From Streptomyces sporangiiformans (GTDB taxonomy: Bacteria; Actinomycetota; Actinomycetes; Streptomycetales; Streptomycetaceae): DNA of 37,065 nucleotides. The notes beneath the pieces are model-generated. The model was not told the origin of the DNA, made no database searches, and saw only the letters and a list, made by a program, of their open reading frames with translations. Positions 1 through 8,391 of this stretch are shown piece after piece. The first letter of the stretch is position 1, and every line of letters begins with the position of its first letter. The position numbers and the translations under genes are program-made. The DNA lies in assembly GCF_005768555.2 (NCBI RefSeq), contig NZ_VCHX02000102.1, positions 1,058 through 38,122 of the forward strand, written 5' to 3'.

Positions 1-835
1 GGCCGTCCGATCCCTACGGGCGGGGATTTCTCTGTCTGTGCGGGTTGGTGGGGGATGGTGTCCGTGTAGTCGGTGTCCGTGAGTTGGGTGCCGGTGCGCT
101 GGTAGAGCCAGGTTTCGAGGATGTCGAGGTTGCCGGCGGTGGCCATGAGGGCGACGAGGAGGGTCTGGGCGACCTGGCCTCGTGCCTGGCGGTGTTTGGG
201 GTTGCCGATGTCGAGTTCGTCGCTCTTGAGGCGCCCATGGATCCCCTCGTTGTGGGATCGGATGGGCTTGTGGACGGCGATCCAGTCGTCGGTCAGGTAG
301 TGGCTGTCCTGCCGGAACTTGGCGGTCTTGAGGTCGCCGGCGGCGTCGGCGGGGACGGTGATGCCGAACTTGCCGCAGACGGCGGGCAGTTCGTCCGCTG
401 GTGGGCGGGTGAGCCATTCGTCTTGGGGCAGCTGGACCGTGGGCCGTGCGGCAGGGTGGGCTGCGCGTTTGCGGCTGTTGGCCAAGTCGATCAGTGCGGG
501 CGGGGGCCCCGGAGCATGGGGTGTGCGGGGTCGGAGCCGGTCGCGGCGGGTGCAGTTCACCGATGGGGACGGTCCGGCGGCGGGCAGTGCAGGCGGATGG
601 CGCCGCGCGCGTCGGGACCTTGTTTGGTTTTGAGGAAGTACGGCCCTGGGGCGGCGATGTGCTCGGTGAGCTGTTGGTTGTCTCTGATTTCGCGTACGGC
701 TTTGTCGTCCATGCCCTGGGGGCGTGCGCCAGTGTGGTGGGCATTCAGGGGCAGGCGAGGGAGCCGTCGATGAGCAGGGCTCCCTGCCAGCTGCCAAGCC
801 GATCACTTGACCAGCGCGCCTCATGTGTCTCATGC
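1..835 (-). pseudogene. Decayed IS transposase, 3' part, runs off left edge
   Basis: The minus strand encodes pieces of a DDE-type transposase in several frames. From high to low coordinates they are LLIDGSLACP (ending in a TGA near 766), NAHHTGARPQGMDDKAVREI with GPYFLKTKQGPDARGAIRL in a second frame, and then AGPSPSVNC in a third frame. That third frame stays open to base 1 and includes KFRQDSHYLTDDWIAVHKPI, RSHNEGIHGRLKSDELD and GQVAQTLLVALMATAGNLDI. This order resembles transposases scattered through Streptomyces genomes (from memory; the IS family is not assigned). At least one in-frame stop and one frameshift (near 600) make it non-functional. No terminal inverted repeat or target duplication is visible, and the 3' end is outside the window. 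The upstream boundary is approximate; it approaches the 3' end of the neighbouring oxidoreductase gene. Confidence 0.7.
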
Positions 836-949
836 GCCCAAACGACCTTTCCGGCTCGCGTGACGCGGCGGCGCGGCTTTACGAGCCTGTTTCGGGCGCC
901 CGGAGACGCACCCGCCTGGTCGCGGTAGTGGTGGCGCTTGCCCGGGCTG

Positions 950-2074
950 TCACGGGGGGAACCGCTCCGGACGGAAGTCCGCAAGCATCTCATCTCTCTT
1001 CCCACTGAGGATCTCCGAAGCAAGCAGCCGGCCGATTACCGGCCCGAGCGTGATGCCGCTGTGGGAAACGGCCTCGTAGTAGCCCTGCACGGACGGCACC
1101 GCTCCCACCGAGGGGAATCCGTCGGCTGGGATGGGCCGGTTGGATACTCGTGTCTGTGCGATGCGGGAGTTGCCGAGTTCGGGGACGACGTGCCGGGCCG
1201 ATTCGTGGAGCAGCCGTGCGAGTTCGCTTGGATCTTCGCCTGTGTCGATGAGTGCGTCGATCTCGCGGCTGTGGAGGACCACCGAAGTGTCTCCGTCGGG
1301 ACGGATCTCGATGTGGGGCGCGTGCATGGCCCGGTGAACCGGGACGTGAGCACAGTCGATCCGGGTGACGACGCCGGGTTCCCGGCGCATCGGCAAGTGC
1401 CGTGCGATGAGCCCGGCGACGTGGGAGGCGCTGGGGCCTGCCGCGTTCACGACGATGTTGACGTCGAGAGAGCTCCCGTCCGACAGAGCGACTGTCCGGA
1501 TGCTCCCGTCGGCACCGGTGCCGATGTCACAGACCGCGGTGCCGGACCGGTGCTCGGCGCCGGATGCAAGGGCCTGGCCGACCAGGCGGCCGACGAGATG
1601 ACGTCCGTGCACCCAGGCTTCGTCGGGGTAGAACATGACGGGAACCTCGCCGGGCATCGTGAGAGCAGGTTCGAGGCGGCGGCGCACCTCGGCCCCCGTG
1701 GACACCTCGACCCGGTAGTCCCAGTCGGCCAGCAGTTCGGCTGTTTCCAGGAGCTTCGCCTCCGCTGCGGGGTCGTCCGCCCAGCGCAGGTGGCCGCTGG
1801 GATACCACCACGAGTCAGGCCCGATGGCCCGGGCAAGCTCACGGTGCGCTGTCATGCCCGCGACGTTCAGGTCGAAGTAGGACTTGCGCGCGGTCTTGTT
1901 GCTGGCGTTGACCCACGAGAAAGACCAGTTGGTGACGCCTTCGCCCGGCTGGCCCGCGTCGATGAAGACCACCTTGGCGCCGTGCCGGGACAGGTTCCAG
2001 CCCACGCTGGCTCCGAGGATGCCCACTCCGATGACAGCAACACGTTCAGGCCGCTTCACGGACCCGATCCTCAC
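950..2074 (-). CDS. FAD-dependent amine/D-amino-acid oxidoreductase (DadA-like)
   Basis: This 374-aa cytoplasmic protein belongs to the DAO/DadA FAD-oxidoreductase superfamily. It opens with a Rossmann dinucleotide-binding loop (VAVIGVGILGASVGWNL, about residues 12-28) followed by a strand ending VVFIDAG, whose acidic residue would bind the FAD ribose. A second FAD-contacting stretch is VVNAAGPSASHVAGL, and the C-terminal GYYEAVSHSGITLGPVIGRL matches the family's closing FAD loop. The family oxidises secondary or primary amines such as D-amino acids or glycine; the substrate cannot be read from sequence. The start is GTG with a good GGAAGGGGG ribosome site 5-8 bases upstream; an alternative GTG lies five codons later. 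The gene is monocistronic here, with a decayed transposase beyond its 3' end. Confidence 0.8.
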   Translation of the reverse strand: MRIGSVKRPERVAVIGVGILGASVGWNLSRHGAKVVFIDAGQPGEGVTNWSFSWVNASNKTARKSYFDLNVAGMTAHRELARAIGPDSWWYPSGHLRWADDPAAEAKLLETAELLADWDYRVEVSTGAEVRRRLEPALTMPGEVPVMFYPDEAWVHGRHLVGRLVGQALASGAEHRSGTAVCDIGTGADGSIRTVALSDGSSLDVNIVVNAAGPSASHVAGLIARHLPMRREPGVVTRIDCAHVPVHRAMHAPHIEIRPDGDTSVVLHSREIDALIDTGEDPSELARLLHESARHVVPELGNSRIAQTRVSNRPIPADGFPSVGAVPSVQGYYEAVSHSGITLGPVIGRLLASEILSGKRDEMLADFRPERFPP

Positions 2075-2475
2075 GAACGCCCCCTTCCCAGATCACGGGC
2101 GAACTCCCGTTTCTAGCATGCAGCAGACGACGATCACGCTAGCCAGCAGCGCAGACACCTACACCCGAACGCGGGACTTCGGCTGGATCCCCAGCTCACC
2201 GAGACCGCGCGTCGCCGGGTCCCGGGCCGGAGACCTCCGCGGTGCCTTTCCGCTACCCGGCGGGGAACGATCACTCGCGTCACGGGAAACGGTCTTCAAG
2301 CCGCTGAGTCGTGCCTGGTCAGGCCGACTCGTGAACGCCCCACCGCAGCTCAGAACCCCTGTCGGAGAATTCCGGCAGGGGTTCTTTGGCGTGGTGCCCA
2401 GTTCCCAACCTCGGGTCCCGGTGGCGTTGTGACGGGCCGTGACCTCGATCCCAGGCGGGTCTGCTCCTGATGACG
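2075..2475. other. Long intergenic stretch with no gene recognised
   Basis: About 400 bases between the oxidoreductase start and the terminator of the galactanase gene. Open frames exist on both strands but match nothing I recognise and have no convincing start. I searched by eye for tRNA-like T-loop and cloverleaf patterns and found none. The one clear structure is the hairpin at 2352-2385, listed separately. The stretch may hold the oxidoreductase promoter and an unannotated RNA ending at that hairpin. Confidence 0.4.
2352..2385. terminator. Strong hairpin, 14-bp stem
   Basis: AGAACCCCTG-T-CGG pairs with CCG-G-CAGGGGTTCT around a 6-base loop, with one G-T wobble. It lies 165 bases past the galactanase stop on the minus strand and 277 bases before the oxidoreductase start. 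On the plus strand it would end a transcript from the gene-free region at 2.1-2.35 kb. There is no long T tract, as is usual for Streptomyces terminators. Confidence 0.6.
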
Positions 2476-2529
2476 ACGACGCCTCCGACCCGGCCAGGAA
2501 TGCCGGCGGCCGGGCCGGAGGCGTCGTCA
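2476..2529 (-). terminator. Terminator of the galactanase gene
   Basis: Two 21-base arms (2476-2496 and 2509-2529) are complementary at 20 of 21 positions around a 12-base loop. The structure begins 20 bases past the stop codon of the GH30 gene on the minus strand, so it is the likely factor-independent terminator of that transcript. Confidence 0.8.
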
Positions 2530-2549
2530 AGGGTGCTCGTTGTGGCGTG

Positions 2550-4652
2550 CTACTCGGCTTGCGTGCCTTCCTGGGCCGTCGCACCGGCGTTCGTCACGTC
2601 GGTCACCCTCCAGCGCTGGTTCGAGCCGGAATTGGGCTCCCACACCGTGACCGCGGCCCCGTCGTGCTGGGCCTGGCCGCCGACCTCCAGGACCTGACCG
2701 GTGGCCGCGTTGACGAGGGTCCAGGTGCCGTCGCCCGTCGTGGACATGATCCACTGGGTGGCCTTGTCGCGGACGCCCTCGTCGGCCTCCAGTACCGGGG
2801 CGCCGTCGCGGAGGGCCAGGCGCTTGCCTGCCACCGGGTTGGTGAACACATACCGCTGCCGGTTGTCTTCGCCGCGGATCTGGCGCAGCGTCCACTGCCG
2901 GCCGGCGGACGCGTCCGCGCTTGCCGTCCTGATGACGAGCTTCGTGCCGTCGTCGGCGACGGTGACGTCCTTGCCGCTCTGGACACCGGTCAGCTCGTAG
3001 GTGTGGCCCTTCCGCAGCAGCGGGGCGTCCTTCGCGACTCCGGTCGCCCCCTTGATCAGGAAGGAGGTCACCGACTGGCCGGGCACGGTGAAGGTGGCCT
3101 TCCGGTCGCTGACCCGGATGGGGTCTTTCTTCTCGAGCTTGCCGTCGGCACTGGTCACGACGGGGGTGACCGTGGCGTGGCGGGTGACCTTGCCGAACTT
3201 GGACAGGTCGATCGTCACGGCACGGGGCGAAGTGGTGCTGTTGACGTGGACGACGGTCGCCCCGTTGCCCTTCTTGGAGACGGCGGCGGCGCTGGACGTG
3301 TCGTCGACCTTGATCAGCCGGTCGCCGGGCTTGATGTAGTGGGTGAAGTTGCGCGCGGTGTCGAACTTCGTGTTCGTGCGGATCGGGCAGGTCTCAAGGG
3401 TGTCCTGCGAGGTGCAGCTGAACGGGAGCTGGATCTCGCCCCAGTTGCCGCCCTTGGCGGACTCCCCGCCCGGCTTCATGTTGTCGTAGTCCTCGACGGG
3501 CTGCCAGAACACCCAGGCGCGGGGCTCCAGTTCGCGCAGGTCGTCGACCATGCGCTGGGCCAGACCCAGACCGGGCCGCATGTCCGTGAAGCTCTGGCCG
3601 TCGCCCCAGTCGCCCTCGACCTCGCTCATCCACAGCGGCTTGTCCGCCGCCTTGGCCAGGTCGCGAACGGTGGTGCGCTGGCCGGTGCCATAGGTGTGGA
3701 CGTTCATCTGGCCGACGAGGTCACGGACCTCCGGCGAGTAGGTCCCCCAGTTCCGTGCGAACAGGCCCGGGTTGGTCTCGTCCATCGCGGAGATCTCCGC
3801 CTTGGCCCTCACCTTCGCCAAGGCGGGGGACAGGGCCTTGATCACCTTCTGCTGGAGTTCGGGGCCTATGTGCGCGCCTTCCTGACGGCCGCCGACGGGT
3901 TCGCCGTCAGGGCCCAGTTTGGTGCCCCAGTAGCCCGTGTTGGGCTCGTTGAAGGGGTCGACGGTGTCGACCTTGATCCCGTGGGCCTTCTCCAGACGCT
4001 TGGTCGCGCCCGCCATGTAGGCGGCGAAGTCGTCGACGGACTCGGTCTTGAGCTGGTCGGCGTTGGCGTCGAAGCCGCCCGAGACGTAGCCGCTGGCCGT
4101 CATGAACCACGGCGGGGAGTTGCTGAAGGTCTCCCAGTGATCGATGTCCTTCTTGATGCGGTCGACCCACCAGCGCTGAGTGGCGTCGGCGTCGGGGTTC
4201 CAGTCGGCCGGGTCCTCGGCGTCCCACCAGTCGGTGTCCTCGCGCGTGGTGCCGTCCGGGGCCTTCCACCAGCCTTCGACCGCTCCTCCGGGGCGGAGGT
4301 AGTCCTTGACGTCCGGGGCGTTGCCGCCGCCGATGTTGTAGCGGGCGATGTTCAGGGCGAGGCCGTCGTCGCCGAAGAGGAGCTGGGCCAGCTTCTCGCG
4401 GATCTCCGGGGGGTAGTCGCCGGTGGCGTTGGCGAACCAGACCAGGCTGGTGCCCCAGCCCTGGAACCGCTCCTGGCGGTAGGAGGGGTCGGGCCGGACG
4501 GTGACCGACGAAGCGGCGGTCGCGGTCGCGGCGCTCTCGGCCTCCGCGGCCTGCGCTGCCGGCAGCGAGGCGGTGGCCAGGACGGTCCCGGACGCCAGGG
4601 CGGTGATGCCGATGGCCCTGAGGAGCCGTCGCTTGCGGGTGCGGCGTGCCAT
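2550..4652 (-). CDS. Secreted GH30 glycosidase, probable endo-beta-1,6-galactanase
   Basis: This 700-aa exported enzyme has a Streptomyces-type signal peptide (MARRTRKRRLLRAIG, hydrophobic core, AQA-A cleavage near residue 40). A glycoside hydrolase family 30 (beta/alpha)8 domain begins at QERFQGWGTSLVWFAN. The expected acid/base glutamate is in DPFNEPNTGYWG (about E236) and the nucleophile in WMSEVEGDWGDGQ (about E344). Residues from about 550 to the end look like a ricin-type beta-trefoil lectin (GQVLEVGG, NQRWRV). The architecture matches, from memory, the S. avermitilis endo-beta-1,6-galactanase that cuts side chains of plant arabinogalactan proteins; substrate is inferred. ATG at 4652 is chosen because GGGAG lies 8 bases upstream and the signal peptide begins there; an upstream in-frame start would bury it. 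It is divergent from a LacI regulator. Confidence 0.85.
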   Translation of the reverse strand: MARRTRKRRLLRAIGITALASGTVLATASLPAAQAAEAESAATATAASSVTVRPDPSYRQERFQGWGTSLVWFANATGDYPPEIREKLAQLLFGDDGLALNIARYNIGGGNAPDVKDYLRPGGAVEGWWKAPDGTTREDTDWWDAEDPADWNPDADATQRWWVDRIKKDIDHWETFSNSPPWFMTASGYVSGGFDANADQLKTESVDDFAAYMAGATKRLEKAHGIKVDTVDPFNEPNTGYWGTKLGPDGEPVGGRQEGAHIGPELQQKVIKALSPALAKVRAKAEISAMDETNPGLFARNWGTYSPEVRDLVGQMNVHTYGTGQRTTVRDLAKAADKPLWMSEVEGDWGDGQSFTDMRPGLGLAQRMVDDLRELEPRAWVFWQPVEDYDNMKPGGESAKGGNWGEIQLPFSCTSQDTLETCPIRTNTKFDTARNFTHYIKPGDRLIKVDDTSSAAAVSKKGNGATVVHVNSTTSPRAVTIDLSKFGKVTRHATVTPVVTSADGKLEKKDPIRVSDRKATFTVPGQSVTSFLIKGATGVAKDAPLLRKGHTYELTGVQSGKDVTVADDGTKLVIRTASADASAGRQWTLRQIRGEDNRQRYVFTNPVAGKRLALRDGAPVLEADEGVRDKATQWIMSTTGDGTWTLVNAATGQVLEVGGQAQHDGAAVTVWEPNSGSNQRWRVTDVTNAGATAQEGTQAE

Positions 4653-4771
4653 CTCGAGTGCTCCCAACCTTCTGTGTAGTGCCGTGACTGTTGGTTCAGG
4701 CCGTCCGAGCTCGGTGCCGGGGGCCGCGGGTCGCTCCACATCGAGGTCCGCCCGAGGCGATGCCGGGCATA

Positions 4772-4787
4772 ATGTTTACGTAAACAT
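4772..4787. promoter_or_regulatory. LacI-type operator, 16-bp perfect palindrome
   Basis: ATGTTTACGTAAACAT is a perfect palindrome with central CG, the form bound by LacI/GalR-family dimers. It is AT-rich in a roughly 70% GC region. It sits 120 bases upstream of the galactanase start and 85 upstream of the lacI-type gene, so one site could govern both divergent promoters. Confidence 0.8.
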
Positions 4788-4872
4788 CGGTTGGCGTGAT
4801 GTCTACCCTGTAGGAATCTCGAAGGTCAAGAAGTCGTAAGCATCGAAAAGTTGCGCGCAGCTAGGGGACAGC

Positions 4873-5988
4873 GTGGACACAGCTGACAGTGACAGCACGT
4901 CGGCGGGTACGCCTCGGACCGGAGCGCGTACGCGGCGTGGAGCCGTCCGCCGCCGGACGAGCGCCTCCATGGCGGACGTCGCCCGACTCGTCGGCGTCTC
5001 CTCCCAGACCGTCTCCCGTGTCTCCAACGGCTACCCGGGCGTCACCGAAGAGACCCGTCGGCAGGTCCTGGCCGCGATGCGGGAGCTGGGCTACCGGCCC
5101 AACAGCGCCGCCCGGGCGCTCAAGCGTGGCGAGTTCCGCACCATCGGCGTCATCACCTTCACCCTCTCCACCACGGGAAACGTACGCACCCTCGAGGCGA
5201 TCGCCGCGTCCGCGGCCGAGCAGGGCTACGCGGTCACGCTGCTGCCGCTCGCCGTGCCCACCCAGGACGAAGTGAAGGGCGCCTTCTCCCGTCTGGGTGA
5301 ACTCGCCGTCGACGCGGTCATCGTCATCATGGAAGTGCACCTCCTCGACGCGGCCACGGTCTCACTGCCGCCCGGCATCCAGGTCGTCGTGGTCGACTCC
5401 GACGCCGGCGACCGCTACACCGTGGTCGACACCGACCAGGCGGGCGGAGCCCGCGACGCGGTGCGGCATCTGCTGGACCTCGGCCATCACACGGTGTGGC
5501 ATCTGGCCGGGCCCGAGGACTCCTTCGCCGCGCAGCGACGCGCGAACGCGTGGCACACCACCCTCACCGAGGCCGGCCGCGTCCCGCCACCCCTGGTGCG
5601 GGGCGACTGGTCGGCCGAGTCCGGTTACCGGGCCGGTCTCCGGCTCGCGGAACAGAAGGACTGCACGGCGGTGTTCGCCGCCAACGACCAGATGGCACTG
5701 GGCCTGCTGCGCGCCCTGCACGAACGTGGCCGGAAAGTGCCCGCCGAGGTCAGCGTCATCGGCTTCGACGACATCCCCGAGGCCGGGTCCTTCCTGCCGC
5801 CGCTGACCACCGTCCACCAGGACTTCGCCGAAGTGGGACGACGCTGCGTCGAGGGGGTCCTCAGCAAGATCCGTCAGGACGTGACGGACGCGGAGGCGGA
5901 GACGGAGCACGGCACCACGCTCGTCCCGACGCGCCTCGTGCTGCGCGACAGCACCGCGGCGCCGCCCAAGGCGCCGCCTCCGCGGTAG
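4873..5988 (+). CDS. LacI-family transcriptional regulator
   Basis: A 371-aa cytoplasmic repressor. The N-terminal helix-turn-helix is SMADVARLVGVSSQTVSRVS (about residues 32-51), followed by the hinge-helix segment NSAARALKRGEFRTIGVI. The rest is the periplasmic-binding-protein-like sensor domain, with the typical TAVFAANDQMALGLLRAL and VSVIGFDDIPEAGSFLPPLT segments. An unusual basic, Ser/Thr-rich tail of about 30 residues precedes the DNA-binding domain. The start is GTG with AGGGGAC about 4 bases upstream. The gene is divergent from the secreted galactanase, and a perfect palindrome lies between, so it probably represses that gene until a galacto-oligosaccharide inducer is present. The ligand is inferred from context only. 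Confidence 0.92.
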   Translation: MDTADSDSTSAGTPRTGARTRRGAVRRRTSASMADVARLVGVSSQTVSRVSNGYPGVTEETRRQVLAAMRELGYRPNSAARALKRGEFRTIGVITFTLSTTGNVRTLEAIAASAAEQGYAVTLLPLAVPTQDEVKGAFSRLGELAVDAVIVIMEVHLLDAATVSLPPGIQVVVVDSDAGDRYTVVDTDQAGGARDAVRHLLDLGHHTVWHLAGPEDSFAAQRRANAWHTTLTEAGRVPPPLVRGDWSAESGYRAGLRLAEQKDCTAVFAANDQMALGLLRALHERGRKVPAEVSVIGFDDIPEAGSFLPPLTTVHQDFAEVGRRCVEGVLSKIRQDVTDAEAETEHGTTLVPTRLVLRDSTAAPPKAPPPR

Positions 5989-6019
5989 GCCGGCGGGTAT
6001 CCGGCTCCCGTGGGCGCCG

Positions 6020-6517
6020 TCACGCAGGCCGATCGTCCTGCCGTAGCGGCTTGGCGAAGCACGCGCTCAGATCGTCGAAGCGGTAATGGCCGAACTTGCG
6101 GCAGGGGTCGTAGCCGCTGGAGGTGTAGAGCGCGATGGCCTCCGGCTGCTTGGCTCCGGTCTCCAGGACCATGCGCGTGCGTCCGGCCGCGCGGGCGTCG
6201 TCCTCCAGAGCCGCGAGGACACGGCGGGCGAGGCCGTTGCCACGGGCTTCCGGGATCACGTACATGCGCTTGATCTCCGCGTCGCCGTCCGAATAGCCCT
6301 CGTCGTTCTCGTCCTGGCATCGCCAGCCGCCCGTGGCGACGGGGCGGCCCCACTCGTCGTACGCGATGAGGTACAGCCCCAGCGGCGGCTCGAACATGGC
6401 CGGCGCGAGGGGAGTGACGTCGCCCTCGTCGCCGTAGCGCACGGCGTATTCGGCCTGCACCTCGTCGTTCAGCTTGACGGCGTCGGGGTGGTCGAAGGGG
6501 ACGCGACGTATATTCAT
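6020..6517 (-). CDS. GNAT-family N-acetyltransferase
   Basis: A 165-aa cytoplasmic protein with the GNAT fold. The acetyl-CoA pyrophosphate-binding segment is IKRMYVIPEARGNGLARRVL, containing the motif A pattern R-G-N-G-L-A. The C-terminal MVLETGAKQPEAIALYTSSGY matches motif B. The substrate is unknown. The long upstream frame extension is rejected because MNIRRVPFDHPDAV begins a normal GNAT strand. No strong ribosome site precedes ATG 6517; another ATG lies eight codons upstream, so the exact start is uncertain. It converges with the LacI-family gene, 31 bases away. Confidence 0.85.
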   Translation of the reverse strand: MNIRRVPFDHPDAVKLNDEVQAEYAVRYGDEGDVTPLAPAMFEPPLGLYLIAYDEWGRPVATGGWRCQDENDEGYSDGDAEIKRMYVIPEARGNGLARRVLAALEDDARAAGRTRMVLETGAKQPEAIALYTSSGYDPCRKFGHYRFDDLSACFAKPLRQDDRPA

Positions 6518-6738
6518 GTGAAAGATCGTACATCCATGCATTGCGGTGGGGTGGAATTCTCGACACGGCCGCGGTCGGAGGGCGCCGCGTGCTGCGGCGG
6601 CGACCCGGTCGTCGATGTGCGCGGCGATCAATGCGGGCGTGGAACTCCGAACCCTAGATCGTTTCCGCGGACGAGGCCGCCACACCACGCACGAGAGTCA
6701 CTCAGTAACCTGCGTTCACTGCTGCGTAGGAGAGTGCT

Positions 6739-7542
6739 GTGCTGACTGTGACCTCTGTGAATGTGAACGGGCTGCGGGCCGCCGCCAAGAAGGGCTTCGT
6801 GGAGTGGCTCGACGGGACTTCCGCCGATGTGCTGTGTCTCCAGGAAGTGCGGGCCGAGCCACAGCAGTTGCCGGAGGGGGTCCGTCAGCCCAATGGCTGG
6901 CATGTCGTGCACGCGCCTGCCGCCGCCAAGGGGCGTGCGGGCGTGTCCCTTCTCACCCGGCGTGAGCCCGACCGGGTCCAAGTCGGCTTCGGTTCCGCCG
7001 AGTTCGACGGCAGTGGGCGGTACGTCGAGGTCGATCTGCCCGGCGTCACGGTCGCGAGCCTGTACCTGCCCTCCGGTGAGGTCGGGACCGAGCGGCAGGA
7101 CGAAAAGGTCCGGTTCATGGGGGAGTTCCTCGCCTACCTGAAGGGACTCAGGGAACGGGCCGCCGCCGACGGGCGTGAGGTCGTGGTGTGCGGCGACTGG
7201 AACATCGCCCACAGGGAAGTCGACCTCAAGAACTGGCGGGGCAACAAGAAGAACTCCGGGTTCCTGCCGGAGGAGCGGGCCTGGCTCGGCTCGGTCCTGG
7301 ACGAGACCGAGGGCGGGTACGTCGATGTCGTGCGGGCGCTGCATCCGGACGTCGAGGGGCCCTACACCTGGTGGTCCTACCGAGGGCGCGCTTTCGACAA
7401 CGACACGGGATGGAGGATCGACCTCGCCGTGGCGACCCCCGGGCTCGCGGCGCGGGCCGTCAAGGCGGTCGTGGAGCGAGCGGCCAGCCACGCGGAACGA
7501 TGGTCGGATCACGCCCCGGTGACCGTGGTCTTCGAGATGTGA
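6739..7542 (+). CDS. xthA: Exodeoxyribonuclease III
   Basis: A 267-aa Mg-dependent 3'-5' exonuclease and AP endonuclease of the exonuclease III/EEP superfamily, acting in base-excision repair. Signature motifs are all present: VTSVNVNGLRAA at the N-terminus, VLCLQEVRAEP (metal-binding Glu), SLYLPSGEV, VVCGDWNIAHREVDLKN (Asp/Asn catalytic pair), WRIDLAVATP and the terminal WSDHAPVTV (catalytic Asp-His). Length is normal for the family. The GTG start is supported by AGGAGA six bases upstream. It stands alone and converges with the MerR gene, with 28 bases between them. Confidence 0.95.
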   Translation: MLTVTSVNVNGLRAAAKKGFVEWLDGTSADVLCLQEVRAEPQQLPEGVRQPNGWHVVHAPAAAKGRAGVSLLTRREPDRVQVGFGSAEFDGSGRYVEVDLPGVTVASLYLPSGEVGTERQDEKVRFMGEFLAYLKGLRERAAADGREVVVCGDWNIAHREVDLKNWRGNKKNSGFLPEERAWLGSVLDETEGGYVDVVRALHPDVEGPYTWWSYRGRAFDNDTGWRIDLAVATPGLAARAVKAVVERAASHAERWSDHAPVTVVFEM

Positions 7543-7570
7543 GCCCGCCTCCCTGCCGCCCCGGCCAGGG

Positions 7571-8227
7571 CTACGGCTGCTTGCGCACGCGCCGGTCCAT
7601 CGCCATCGACAGTTCTGCCTCCACCACGCTCTTCGCGAGTGGACGCAGGCGCTGGAGGTCGTCCGTCGAGCCTCCCTGGGCGAGGACGAGGTCGGCGAAG
7701 AGTTCGGCCAGCGCGTCCGTGTGTTCTCGTACGCGTCGGGCGGCGGCCAGTACGTCCGCGAGCGGAATGCCCTCGCGGACGAGGGCCGCCGAGACGTCCA
7801 GCAGGCGGCGGCTGATGTGGACGATCTCGCCGCCGTCCGTGCCGAGATAGCCGAGGTCGAGGGCGGCGGAGAGGTTCTCCGGGGTCGCCTGGTCGCCGAA
7901 GTAGTCGGCGAGTTCCTCGGGGGAGAGATGGACGGGGGTTTCCTCGGTGGGCGCGCCGAGGCCCAGCAGTTCGCCGACGTTCCGGCCGTGGTCGAACGCC
8001 TCGGCCAACTCCGCTATGCCGCTGAGGGTGTGGCCGCGCTCCAGAAGCGCCGAGATGGTGCGCAGACGGGCCAGGTGATCGTCGTCGTACCAGGCGATTC
8101 GGCCCTCGCGGCGGGGCGGCGGTATCAGCTTGCGCTCACGGTAGAAGCGCAGGGTGCGCACCGTGATGCCGGCCTCCCTGGCCAGCTCCGCCATGCGGTA
8201 CTCCCGCTTTCCCGATCCCTCGACCAC
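7571..8227 (-). CDS. MerR-family transcriptional regulator
   Basis: A 218-aa regulator. The winged helix-turn-helix occupies about residues 10-75 (YRMAELAREAGITVRTLRFY, then IAWYDDDHLARLRTISALLE). The C-terminal 140 residues form a helical effector domain without the cysteine cluster of metal-sensing MerR proteins, so a small organic or lipophilic ligand is more likely. It is divergent from a flavin monooxygenase/hydrolase/dehydrogenase operon and is the obvious candidate regulator. The GTG start at 8227 has no strong Shine-Dalgarno sequence. CGCCAGT occurs in its own upstream region (8248-8254) and again in both arms of the palindrome before the operon. Confidence 0.9.
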   Translation of the reverse strand: MVEGSGKREYRMAELAREAGITVRTLRFYRERKLIPPPRREGRIAWYDDDHLARLRTISALLERGHTLSGIAELAEAFDHGRNVGELLGLGAPTEETPVHLSPEELADYFGDQATPENLSAALDLGYLGTDGGEIVHISRRLLDVSAALVREGIPLADVLAAARRVREHTDALAELFADLVLAQGGSTDDLQRLRPLAKSVVEAELSMAMDRRVRKQP

Positions 8228-8312
8228 GTGAGCAGCCTATGTTGTACCGCCAGTAACTTCCTCGCCTCCGCCCCCTACCCAGCAGTACGCGGCTCCTCTA
8301 CTCTCCCCATTG

Positions 8313-8330
8313 CGCCAGTGTTCACTGGCG
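8313..8330. promoter_or_regulatory. Candidate MerR operator (8-2-8 inverted repeat)
   Basis: CGCCAGTG-TT-CACTGGCG is a perfect inverted repeat with a 2-base centre, 62 bases before the monooxygenase ATG. A related half-site CGCCAGT lies at 8248-8254 near the merR start. Assignment to the neighbouring regulator is inference; MerR sites usually lie between -35 and -10 hexamers, which I cannot place with certainty here. Confidence 0.6.
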
Positions 8331-8391
8331 TGGTCGCGCGAGGAACGCGGAGCAGCAGGGCCGCGGAGAACAGGGACCAGGAGGTGTCCGG

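Noticed and set aside
2290..2350. tRNA-Sec-like anticodon loop (CTTCAA) near 2290
   Set aside because: The flanking bases do not form a proper anticodon stem, and no T-loop or acceptor stem is found.
2439..4679. Large plus-strand ORF opposite the galactanase gene
   Set aside because: It is a GC-bias shadow: the minus strand carries a signal peptide, GH30 catalytic motifs and a terminator.
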